This document shows, piece by piece, positions 16,616-25,301 of a DNA stretch of 64,000 nt (its first letter is position 1; every line of letters starts with the position of its first letter). Below the pieces are notes generated by a model. That model ran no database searches and was not told where the DNA came from. It worked only from the letters and a program-made list of their open reading frames with translations. The DNA is taken from assembly GCA_046329515.1 (NCBI GenBank), contig JAXLUM010000002.1:1116001-1180000 (forward strand). The letters are read 5' to 3'. This DNA is from Bog-950 sp046329515 (GTDB lineage Bacteria; Bacteroidota; Bacteroidia; Chitinophagales; LD1). The position numbers were made by a program, and so were the translations under genes.

Positions 16616-19600
16616 ATGAAGAAAAGTCTCCTCTTTTCGCTGTGCATTGCTATCTTTTTTACTGCCGTTGCGCAGAACAAAAACGTTGGTATAGGAACGG
16701 TAACGCCTGACGCCAGTGCCATATTGGATATGGTAGCCAATAACAAAGGTTTATTGGTGCCAAGGCTAACCACTGCCGAACGTTTGGCTATAGTTAACCC
16801 CGCTAACGCCTTGCTGGTATATGACACTGATTTAAAGTGTTTTTACTACAATGATGTGAACGTATGGAAATCGCTTTGTAATCCGGGCGGCGGAAGCCAG
16901 GGGCCAACCGGTGCAACAGGCGTTACAGGTGCGCAGGGTAATGCGGGTCCTGCAGGTCCTGCCGGCGTTACGGGTGCAACAGGGGCACAGGGCTCACCGG
17001 GTAATGATGGTGTAGGCATAACCCAAATAGTAGATAATGGTAACGGTACCATGACCATTTTTTTAAGTGACAATACATCTGCAACGATAAACGTACAAGG
17101 CCCTACCGGCCCAACAGGCCCGCAAGGCGCAGTAGGCACTACAGGCGCTCAGGGAGCCACCGGACCTCAAGGTGCAACAGGTGATACAGGAGCACAAGGT
17201 CCACAAGGCGTAACCGGCACTGATGGAGCAACCGGCCCACAAGGTGCTACCGGCGATACAGGCCCTCAAGGCATACAAGGTGTAACTGGCGATACAGGTG
17301 CACAAGGCCCACAAGGTGCTACTGGCGACACAGGCGCTCAGGGTCCCCAAGGTATTCAGGGTGTAACTGGTGATACAGGCGCTCAAGGTCCACAAGGCAT
17401 TCAAGGGGTAACGGGTGATACGGGCCCGCAAGGTGTTCAGGGTGTAACTGGTCCACAAGGTGATACCGGAGCCCAAGGCCCTCAAGGTATTCAAGGCGTA
17501 ACTGGCGCTGATGGAGCAACCGGCCCACAAGGCATTCAAGGTGTAACTGGCGCTGATGGCGCGACAGGCCCTCAAGGTATTCAAGGAGCAACAGGCGACA
17601 CTGGCCCGCAAGGTGTTCAGGGTGTAACCGGTCCACAAGGTGATACCGGAGCCCAAGGCCCTCAAGGTTTACAAGGTGTTACAGGCGATACAGGTCCTCA
17701 GGGTCTACAAGGCGTAACTGGCGCTGATGGAGCAACCGGCCCGCAAGGTATTCAGGGTATAACAGGTGATACCGGAGCCCAAGGCCCACAAGGTTTACAA
17801 GGTGCTACCGGCGATACAGGTCCTCAGGGTCTGCAAGGTGCAACTGGTGATACAGGCCCACAAGGTCCGCAGGGTATTCAAGGTGCAACGGGTGACACAG
17901 GTCCACAAGGTATACAAGGCGTAACTGGTCCACAAGGTGACACAGGTGCTCAAGGCCCACAAGGCATACAAGGTGTAAAGGGTGATACTGGCCCTCAAGG
18001 TATTCAAGGTGTTACAGGCGACACTGGTCCTCAGGGCATTCAAGGCGTAACTGGTGATACAGGCGCACAAGGCCCACAGGGTATTCAAGGTGTAACTGGA
18101 GCTGATGGAGCAACTGGCCCACAAGGTATTCAAGGCGTAACTGGCGCTGACGGAGCTACTGGCCCCCAAGGTATTCAAGGCGCAACTGGTGACACAGGCG
18201 CTCAGGGTCCCCAAGGTATTCAAGGAGCAACTGGTGACACCGGTGCACAAGGTCCACAAGGCATTCAAGGCGCAACAGGCGATACAGGTCCGCAAGGCAT
18301 ACAAGGTGTAACTGGCGCTGATGGAGCAACCGGCCCACAGGGCGCAACAGGTGATACGGGCGCACAAGGTCCCCAAGGTATTCAGGGTATAACTGGTCCA
18401 CAAGGTGACACAGGTGCTCAAGGTCCCCAAGGTATTCAGGGCGTGACAGGCGATACAGGTCCGCAAGGCATACAAGGTGTAACTGGCGCTGATGGAGCAA
18501 CCGGCCCACAGGGCGCAACAGGTGATACGGGCGCACAAGGCCCTCAAGGTATACAAGGCGTTACTGGTCCGCAAGGTGATACAGGTCCACAAGGCCCTCA
18601 AGGTGTTACCGGTGCTGACGGAGCAACAGGTCCTCAAGGCATACAAGGCGTAACTGGCGCTGATGGAGCAACCGGCCCACAAGGCATTCAAGGAGCAACT
18701 GGCCCACAAGGCGACACAGGTCCACAAGGCATACAAGGTGTAACTGGCGCTGATGGCGCAACCGGCCCGCAAGGTGCAACAGGTGATACAGGTGCACAAG
18801 GTCCTCAGGGTATACAAGGCGTAACTGGTCCACAAGGCGACACAGGTGCTCAAGGTCCTCAAGGTATTCAGGGTGTAACTGGTGCTGATGGAGCGACAGG
18901 CCCACAAGGAGCCACTGGTGATACAGGTCCTCAAGGAGTTCAGGGCGTAACCGGCCCACAAGGTGCAACTGGCGTAACTGGCCCGCAAGGTGCTACAGGC
19001 GATACAGGTGCTCAGGGTCCCCAAGGTATTCAAGGTGTAACCGGTCCCCAAGGCCCACAAGGCATTCAGGGCGTAACTGGTGATACAGGAGCCCAGGGTC
19101 CTCAAGGTATACAAGGCGTAACTGGCCCTCAGGGTGACACAGGTGCACAAGGCCCGCAAGGTGTAACCGGTGCTGACGGCGCGACAGGCCCTCAAGGTAT
19201 ACAAGGTATAACTGGCCCGCAGGGTGACACAGGCCCACAAGGCCCGCAAGGTCTTCAGGGTGTAACTGGCGACACAGGTGCTCAGGGTCCGCAAGGTATT
19301 CAGGGTGTAACCGGTGCCGATGGCGCGACAGGTCCGCAGGGCCCTCAGGGTGCAACAGGTGATACTGGTGCCCAAGGCCCACAAGGTATTCAGGGCGCAA
19401 CTGGTGACACAGGCCCTCAAGGTATACAAGGTGTAACTGGTGACACAGGAGCTCAGGGTCCCCAAGGTATTCAAGGTGTAACTGGTGCTGATGGAGCAAC
19501 AGGCCCACAAGGTCCTCAGGGTATCCAAGGCGTAACTGGCCCTCAGGGTGACACCGGCGCTCAAGGTCCTCAAGGCATACAAGGTGTAACAGGTCCACAA

Positions 19601-22600
19601 GGCGACACTGGAGCACAAGGCCCACAGGGTGCAACTGGTGATACTGGCCCGCAAGGTGTTCAGGGCGTAACCGGTCCTCAAGGTGCTACTGGCGACACAG
19701 GCCCACTGGGTCTGCAAGGCATACAAGGTTTAACGGGTGATACAGGTCCCCAGGGCCCTCAAGGTATACAGGGTGTAACCGGTGCTGATGGAGCAACTGG
19801 CCCACAAGGTGCTACAGGCGATACAGGCGCACAAGGCCCTCAAGGCATACAAGGCATAACCGGCGCTACTGGCCCGCAAGGTGCTACAGGCGATACAGGC
19901 GCACAAGGTCCTCAAGGCATACAAGGTGTAACCGGCCCACAAGGCGACACTGGAGCACAAGGCCCTCAAGGTATACAAGGTGTAACTGGTGATACAGGCG
20001 CACAAGGTCCACAGGGCATTCAGGGCGTAACTGGCCCACAGGGCGACACAGGCGCACAAGGCATCCAAGGTGTAACTGGTGCTGATGGAGCAACAGGCCC
20101 ACAAGGTCCACAGGGTATTCAAGGGGTAACCGGTCCTCAAGGAGCTACCGGTGACACGGGTGCTCAAGGCGCAACCGGTGATACCGGTGCAACCGGTCCA
20201 CAAGGTATTCAGGGTGTAACCGGCCCACAAGGTGATACAGGTGCTCAAGGCCCACAAGGCATTCAGGGTGTAACCGGTGCTGATGGAGCAACAGGCCCAC
20301 AAGGAGCCACAGGTGATACAGGTGCTCAGGGTATACAAGGTGTAACTGGTGCTGATGGCGCAACTGGCCCGCAAGGTGCTACAGGCGATACAGGTGCTCA
20401 GGGTCCCCAAGGTATTCAAGGTGTAACCGGCCCTCAAGGTGCCACTGGTGATACAGGTGCTCAAGGTCCTCAGGGTATCCAAGGCGTAACCGGTCCGCAA
20501 GGCGACACCGGAGCTCAAGGCATTCAAGGTGTAACTGGCGATACTGGTCCGCAAGGTCCTCAGGGCATACAAGGCGTAACTGGTCCACAAGGTGACACAG
20601 GCGCACAAGGCCCTCAGGGCGTAACTGGCCCACAAGGAGATACAGGTGTCCAAGGCCCGCAAGGTATACCGGGTGCCACTGGTGATACAGGTGCACAAGG
20701 TCCTCAGGGCATTCAGGGCGTAACTGGCCCACAAGGCATTCAAGGCGTAACTGGTGATACTGGTGCGCAAGGCCCACAGGGTATACAAGGTGTAACCGGC
20801 CCACAAGGTGATACCGGAGCCCAAGGCCCTCAAGGTGTTACAGGTGACACAGGCCCACAAGGTCCACAGGGCATTCAGGGCGTAACCGGTCCTCAAGGAG
20901 CTACCGGTGACACGGGTGCCCAAGGTCCTCAAGGTATACAAGGTGTAACAGGTGCTACTGGTCCGCAGGGCCCACAAGGTATTCAGGGTGTAACCGGCGA
21001 CACAGGCGCGCAAGGACCTCAAGGTATACAAGGTGTAACTGGTGACACTGGCCCTCAGGGTATACAAGGCGTAACAGGCCCGCAGGGTGACACAGGTCCA
21101 CAAGGTATTCAAGGTGTAACCGGCCCACAAGGTGCTACCGGCGATACAGGCGCCCAAGGCGTAACCGGAACAACTGGCCCGCAAGGCATTCAAGGTGTAA
21201 CAGGTCCGCAAGGCGCTACTGGTGATACCGGCGCACAAGGCCCGCAAGGTATTCAAGGGGTAACCGGTCCTCAAGGAGCTACCGGTGACACGGGTGCCCA
21301 AGGTCCTCAAGGTATACAAGGTATCCAGGGTGCTACTGGCCCGCAAGGTGTAACTGGTGCTACCGGCGACACAGGCCCACAAGGTGCTACTGGTCCGCAA
21401 GGCATTCAGGGCGTAACTGGTCCTCAAGGAGCTACTGGTGACACAGGTGCACAGGGTCCTCAAGGCATACAGGGCGTAACTGGTCCTCAAGGTGCTACAG
21501 GTGATACAGGAGCTCAAGGCCCTCAGGGTATACAAGGTATAACCGGTGCCACAGGCCCTCAAGGCGTTCAGGGTGTAACTGGTCCGCAAGGCGCAACTGG
21601 TGATACCGGCGCACAAGGCCCTCAAGGTATACAAGGTGTAACAGGTGCTACTGGCGACACTGGAGCTCAAGGTCCCCAGGGTGTACAAGGTGTGACTGGC
21701 GACACTGGAGCTCAAGGTCCCCAGGGTGTACAAGGTGTGACTGGCGCAACTGGCCCGCAAGGTGTTCAGGGCGTAACTGGCCCACAAGGCGATACAGGTG
21801 CACAAGGCCCTCAAGGTATACAAGGTGTAACAGGTGCTACTGGCGACACTGGAGCTCAAGGTCCCCAGGGTGTACAAGGTGTGACTGGCGCAACCGGTCC
21901 ACAAGGTATTCAGGGTGTAACAGGTCCACAAGGCGCAACTGGTGACACAGGTGCTCAAGGCCCTCAAGGTATACAAGGTATAACCGGTGCCACAGGCCCG
22001 CAAGGTATTCAGGGTGTAACCGGTCCACAAGGTGCAACTGGTGATACTGGCGCGCAAGGTCCTCAAGGTATACAGGGTGTAACAGGTCCACAAGGTGACA
22101 CAGGAGCTCAAGGTCCCCAGGGTGTACAAGGTGTGACTGGCGCAACCGGTCCACAAGGTGTTCAGGGCGTAACTGGCCCACAAGGCGATACAGGTGCACA
22201 AGGCCCTCAAGGTATACAAGGTGTAACAGGTGCTACTGGCGACACTGGAGCTCAAGGTCCCCAGGGTGTACAAGGTGTGACTGGCGCAACCGGTCCACAA
22301 GGTATTCAGGGTGTAACAGGTCCACAAGGCGCAACTGGTGACACAGGTGCTCAAGGCCCTCAGGGTATACAAGGCGTAACCGGTGCAACCGGTCCTCAAG
22401 GTATTCAGGGTGTAACTGGCGCTACTGGTGACACAGGCGCGCAAGGCCCTCAAGGCATACAAGGTGTAACCGGTGCTACCGGTCCACAAGGTGCAACAGG
22501 TGATACCGGCGCACAAGGCCCTCAAGGCATTCAGGGTGTAACTGGTCCTCAAGGAGCTACTGGTGACACAGGCGCACAGGGTCCTCAAGGCATACAAGGC

Positions 22601-22738
22601 GTAACGGGTGCAACCGGCCCGCAAGGTATTCAAGGTATAACTGGTGATACAGGTGCACAGGGTCCGCAAGGGTATACAAGGCGTAACCGGTGCAACCGGT
22701 CCTCAAGGTATTCAGGGTGTAACTGGCGCTACTGGTGA
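16616..22738 (+). CDS. Giant collagen-like Gly-X-Y repeat protein, N-terminal part (frameshifted)
   Basis: Signal peptide (KKSLLFSLCIAIFFTAVAQ), then a roughly 75-residue head (NVGIGTVTPDASAILDM ... LVYDTDLKCFYYNDVNVWKSLC) like the heads of Bacteroidota tail-fibre-like proteins, then a short Gly-X-Y segment, a beta stretch, and about 1,870 residues of Gly-X-Y triplets built on GDTGAQGPQGIQGVTG. Such repeats form collagen triple helices on bacterial surfaces. The frame leaves the Gly-X-Y pattern after residue about 2018 because of an extra base at about 22670 and stops at 22738. The gene continues in another frame to 25127, so this is best read as one gene broken by a 307-bp tandem duplication or an assembly error. 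Confidence 0.85.
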   Translation: MKKSLLFSLCIAIFFTAVAQNKNVGIGTVTPDASAILDMVANNKGLLVPRLTTAERLAIVNPANALLVYDTDLKCFYYNDVNVWKSLCNPGGGSQGPTGATGVTGAQGNAGPAGPAGVTGATGAQGSPGNDGVGITQIVDNGNGTMTIFLSDNTSATINVQGPTGPTGPQGAVGTTGAQGATGPQGATGDTGAQGPQGVTGTDGATGPQGATGDTGPQGIQGVTGDTGAQGPQGATGDTGAQGPQGIQGVTGDTGAQGPQGIQGVTGDTGPQGVQGVTGPQGDTGAQGPQGIQGVTGADGATGPQGIQGVTGADGATGPQGIQGATGDTGPQGVQGVTGPQGDTGAQGPQGLQGVTGDTGPQGLQGVTGADGATGPQGIQGITGDTGAQGPQGLQGATGDTGPQGLQGATGDTGPQGPQGIQGATGDTGPQGIQGVTGPQGDTGAQGPQGIQGVKGDTGPQGIQGVTGDTGPQGIQGVTGDTGAQGPQGIQGVTGADGATGPQGIQGVTGADGATGPQGIQGATGDTGAQGPQGIQGATGDTGAQGPQGIQGATGDTGPQGIQGVTGADGATGPQGATGDTGAQGPQGIQGITGPQGDTGAQGPQGIQGVTGDTGPQGIQGVTGADGATGPQGATGDTGAQGPQGIQGVTGPQGDTGPQGPQGVTGADGATGPQGIQGVTGADGATGPQGIQGATGPQGDTGPQGIQGVTGADGATGPQGATGDTGAQGPQGIQGVTGPQGDTGAQGPQGIQGVTGADGATGPQGATGDTGPQGVQGVTGPQGATGVTGPQGATGDTGAQGPQGIQGVTGPQGPQGIQGVTGDTGAQGPQGIQGVTGPQGDTGAQGPQGVTGADGATGPQGIQGITGPQGDTGPQGPQGLQGVTGDTGAQGPQGIQGVTGADGATGPQGPQGATGDTGAQGPQGIQGATGDTGPQGIQGVTGDTGAQGPQGIQGVTGADGATGPQGPQGIQGVTGPQGDTGAQGPQGIQGVTGPQGDTGAQGPQGATGDTGPQGVQGVTGPQGATGDTGPLGLQGIQGLTGDTGPQGPQGIQGVTGADGATGPQGATGDTGAQGPQGIQGITGATGPQGATGDTGAQGPQGIQGVTGPQGDTGAQGPQGIQGVTGDTGAQGPQGIQGVTGPQGDTGAQGIQGVTGADGATGPQGPQGIQGVTGPQGATGDTGAQGATGDTGATGPQGIQGVTGPQGDTGAQGPQGIQGVTGADGATGPQGATGDTGAQGIQGVTGADGATGPQGATGDTGAQGPQGIQGVTGPQGATGDTGAQGPQGIQGVTGPQGDTGAQGIQGVTGDTGPQGPQGIQGVTGPQGDTGAQGPQGVTGPQGDTGVQGPQGIPGATGDTGAQGPQGIQGVTGPQGIQGVTGDTGAQGPQGIQGVTGPQGDTGAQGPQGVTGDTGPQGPQGIQGVTGPQGATGDTGAQGPQGIQGVTGATGPQGPQGIQGVTGDTGAQGPQGIQGVTGDTGPQGIQGVTGPQGDTGPQGIQGVTGPQGATGDTGAQGVTGTTGPQGIQGVTGPQGATGDTGAQGPQGIQGVTGPQGATGDTGAQGPQGIQGIQGATGPQGVTGATGDTGPQGATGPQGIQGVTGPQGATGDTGAQGPQGIQGVTGPQGATGDTGAQGPQGIQGITGATGPQGVQGVTGPQGATGDTGAQGPQGIQGVTGATGDTGAQGPQGVQGVTGDTGAQGPQGVQGVTGATGPQGVQGVTGPQGDTGAQGPQGIQGVTGATGDTGAQGPQGVQGVTGATGPQGIQGVTGPQGATGDTGAQGPQGIQGITGATGPQGIQGVTGPQGATGDTGAQGPQGIQGVTGPQGDTGAQGPQGVQGVTGATGPQGVQGVTGPQGDTGAQGPQGIQGVTGATGDTGAQGPQGVQGVTGATGPQGIQGVTGPQGATGDTGAQGPQGIQGVTGATGPQGIQGVTGATGDTGAQGPQGIQGVTGATGPQGATGDTGAQGPQGIQGVTGPQGATGDTGAQGPQGIQGVTGATGPQGIQGITGDTGAQGPQGYTRRNRCNRSSRYSGCNWRYW

Positions 22739-22976
22739 CACAGGCGCGCAAGGCCCTCAAGGCATACAAGGTGTAACCGGTGCTACCGGTCCACAAGGTG
22801 CAACAGGTGATACCGGCGCACAAGGCCCTCAAGGCATTCAGGGTGTAACTGGTCCTCAAGGAGCTACTGGTGACACAGGCGCACAGGGTCCTCAAGGCAT
22901 ACAAGGCGTAACGGGTGCAACCGGCCCGCAAGGTATTCAAGGTATAACTGGTGATACAGGTGCACAGGGTCCGCAA
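22363..22976. repeat. Exact 307-bp tandem duplication causing a frameshift
   Basis: Bases 22363-22669 and 22670-22976 are identical as far as I can compare them by eye. The unit is 307 bases, one more than a multiple of 9, so the second copy shifts the Gly-X-Y frame by one base at the junction (GCAAGGGTATAC in place of GCAAGGTATAC or GCAAGGCATAC). Deleting one unit leaves 8205 bases (2735 codons) in one open frame from 16616 to 25127. Confidence 0.9.
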
Positions 22977-25127
22977 GGCATACAAGGCATAACTGGTTCA
23001 ACTGGTCCTCAGGGAGCTACTGGTGACACAGGCGCACAGGGTCCTCAAGGTATACAAGGTGTGACTGGCGCTACCGGCCCTCAAGGTATCCAAGGTGTAA
23101 CCGGTGCAACTGGTCCGCAAGGCATTCAGGGTGTAACCGGTCCTCAAGGAGCTACTGGTGATACAGGCGCACAGGGTCCTCAAGGTATACAGGGTGTGAC
23201 TGGCGCAACCGGCCCACAAGGTATTCAGGGTGTAACCGGTGCAACTGGCCCTCAAGGTGTTCAAGGCGCAACTGGTGATACAGGTGCCCAAGGCCCTCAG
23301 GGCATTCAGGGTGTAACTGGCGCTACAGGTAATACTGGCGCAACCGGAAATACCGGTGCAACAGGTGCCACTGGAAATACTGGCTCAACAGGTTCAACAG
23401 GTGCCACCGGCGCAACTGGCGACACTGGTCCACAAGGTGTAACTGGAGCCACTGGCGCAACTGGTAACACTGGCTCAACAGGAGCTACAGGCAGTACTGG
23501 CGCAACCGGAAATACTGGTGCAACTGGAGCCACCGGCGCAACAGGTGATACAGGTCCTCAAGGTATTCAGGGTGTAACTGGCTCAACAGGGGCCACTGGC
23601 GCAACCGGCGCCACAGGCAGTACCGGTGCTACGGGCGCAACGGGTTCAACTGGTGCCACTGGCGCAACAGGAAATACAGGGGCTACAGGAGCAACAGGTT
23701 CTACTGGCGCTACCGGGGCAACCGGTAACACTGGTGCAACGGGTTCCACCGGGGCTACAGGTGCTACCGGTAATAATGGTACTAATGGAGTTACCGGTGC
23801 AACAGGAGCAACGGGTTCTACAGGCCCAACTTGGACCATCAACAGCATAACTTATAATACTGACGGTACTATTAATATTAATACAAGCATTCCATCAACT
23901 ATAACCTCGGCAACTAAAGCGTGGTTAACTAAAGGTAACAGCGGTATAGCTCCTGCGACAGAGTTTTTAGGCACAACCGACCTTAACGCATTGGTGTTTA
24001 GAGCTAACAATATAGAGCGCATGCGCATTAACCCTGTAGATGGTGAGGTTGTAGCAGGTGCAACTGCTTCTCCTTATGCAGGGGACCTGGTTGCCGGAGT
24101 TGCTACCGCTGCATTGCCGTTTGGCATAAATGGCTATTGTAGTGTGGCCGGCGGTGCGGGTACATGGGGCGAGGTTTTTGCCGCTTCCAACACAGGCTTC
24201 TCTGCAGTGCAGGGTGTATATAGTGGTAGTGGTGCAGGTGCAGGCACCTTTGGCAACTACAACGGCACCAACACAAGTGCTGTACGTGCAGGGGCTGTTG
24301 GCTATCTGGGCACACCTACTAACGCTAACGGTGGTGTGGGTGTTTATGGTTATGTAAACATCAATACCATTACCACCAACTCGCACGTAGGTGTCCTGGG
24401 TCAATATAATGCTGCTTCTTATGGTATAGGGGTGCATGGTATCGGCTTAGGAGGCGGTATCATAGCCGGTAATAATGATATTGCCATTGTGGGCTGGCGG
24501 GCAAACAATGCTAACTACAGCGGTTACTTTAACGGTAACTGGGCGGTAGCAAACGGTACTAAAACAGCCTCTGTAGGTACCAGCAAAGGCAATCAACTGT
24601 TATACTGTTTGGAATCTCCGGAAGTGTGGTTTGAAGATTTCGGCAGCGGCAAACTAACGAATGGTAGTTGCACTATAAATCTTGACCCGCTCTTCCTGGA
24701 AACAGTGGTAATTGATTCTGCCCACCCTATGCATGTTTACATACAGATGGAGGGCGAGGCCAACGACGTTTACGTGGTGAAGAACGATAAGTGCTTTACC
24801 GTAAAAGAAAGAAACGGCGGCGCTTCAAATGCTGAGTTTTCGTTCCGTATTGTGGCCAAGCGTTTGAACTTCCAGGATCATCGTTTTGGAAACGACCCGC
24901 TTTGGGGCCCAGGCGATACCCGCATGTATATGCAATATGCGCCTCCTCCACCGGTTGACTACAACGAGAATGTAAAATTCCAGGAAGAGCAACGTAAGAA
25001 CTGGAAACAAACTCCAATGCCTTCAGGCTTTATTCCTGCCTCTCAGTTAGAGAAGGAAATGCAGCAAATGCAGAAGGAGAAAACAAAAGAAATGAAGAAA
25101 GCTGAAGGTATTACTGAGCCGAAGTAG
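22644..25127 (+). CDS. Giant collagen-like repeat protein, C-terminal part
   Basis: Continuation of the gene begun at 16616 in the +1-shifted frame; the GTG at 22644 is only the first possible start and is probably not used. It holds about 390 more collagen-type residues; the last 170 or so are simpler GATGNTGSTG-type triplets. A globular C-terminal region of about 430 residues follows: a strand-rich part (WTINSITYNTDGTININT), Gly-rich repeats (GVYGYVNINTITTNSHVGVLG) and a conserved end block (KGNQLLYCLESPEVWFEDFG, ETVVIDSAHPMHVYIQ) shared with the gene at 25302. The tail is charged and rich in Lys/Glu/Gln; no T9SS sorting domain is visible. If the frameshift is real, this part is not made. 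Confidence 0.8.
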   Translation: MIQVHRVRKGIQGVTGATGPQGIQGVTGATGDTGAQGPQGIQGVTGATGPQGATGDTGAQGPQGIQGVTGPQGATGDTGAQGPQGIQGVTGATGPQGIQGITGDTGAQGPQGIQGITGSTGPQGATGDTGAQGPQGIQGVTGATGPQGIQGVTGATGPQGIQGVTGPQGATGDTGAQGPQGIQGVTGATGPQGIQGVTGATGPQGVQGATGDTGAQGPQGIQGVTGATGNTGATGNTGATGATGNTGSTGSTGATGATGDTGPQGVTGATGATGNTGSTGATGSTGATGNTGATGATGATGDTGPQGIQGVTGSTGATGATGATGSTGATGATGSTGATGATGNTGATGATGSTGATGATGNTGATGSTGATGATGNNGTNGVTGATGATGSTGPTWTINSITYNTDGTININTSIPSTITSATKAWLTKGNSGIAPATEFLGTTDLNALVFRANNIERMRINPVDGEVVAGATASPYAGDLVAGVATAALPFGINGYCSVAGGAGTWGEVFAASNTGFSAVQGVYSGSGAGAGTFGNYNGTNTSAVRAGAVGYLGTPTNANGGVGVYGYVNINTITTNSHVGVLGQYNAASYGIGVHGIGLGGGIIAGNNDIAIVGWRANNANYSGYFNGNWAVANGTKTASVGTSKGNQLLYCLESPEVWFEDFGSGKLTNGSCTINLDPLFLETVVIDSAHPMHVYIQMEGEANDVYVVKNDKCFTVKERNGGASNAEFSFRIVAKRLNFQDHRFGNDPLWGPGDTRMYMQYAPPPPVDYNENVKFQEEQRKNWKQTPMPSGFIPASQLEKEMQQMQKEKTKEMKKAEGITEPK

Positions 25128-25150
25128 TTCCAAATCAAAAGCTTTAGAAA

Positions 25151-25178
25151 GGGCGCCCTGATGGGCGCCCTTTTTTTT
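25151..25178 (+). terminator. Intrinsic terminator after first collagen-like gene
   Basis: GGGCGCCC at 25151-25158, loop TGAT, GGGCGCCC at 25163-25170, then eight T. A strong textbook Rho-independent terminator 24 bases after the stop. Confidence 0.9.
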
Positions 25179-25235
25179 CTTATGCAACGCCAGGGTTCGG
25201 CTGTTTATTTAGATTAAGTAAACTTCTTATTTTAC

Positions 25236-25243
25236 TACATTTG
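25236..25243 (+). promoter_or_regulatory. Putative -7 element of second collagen-like gene
   Basis: TACATTTG at 25236-25243 matches the Bacteroidota TAnnTTTG box, 58 bases before the ATG at 25302. At the expected -33 position there is TTA rather than TTG, so the match is partial. Confidence 0.45.
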
Positions 25244-25301
25244 TTATACCCCCTGGCAGGCACACGCACCACGGAAGGAGCACTTCATTTAATACTTAAG
25301 C

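Noticed and set aside
22644..22700. GTG 22644 as a natural start of a separate collagen-like gene.
   Set aside because: No signal peptide or promoter there, and the frame begins in the middle of the repeat region exactly at the 307-bp duplication junction, so it is the continuation of the gene at 16616.
17063..23291. Very long minus-strand open frames (up to about 980 codons) opposite the first collagen-like gene, with products like SYTLNTLRTLCTCITS.
   Set aside because: They are mirror images of the Gly-X-Y codon pattern (GGN-CAA-GGN lacks stops on the reverse strand). Low-complexity composition, no signal peptide or domain, so they are shadows.
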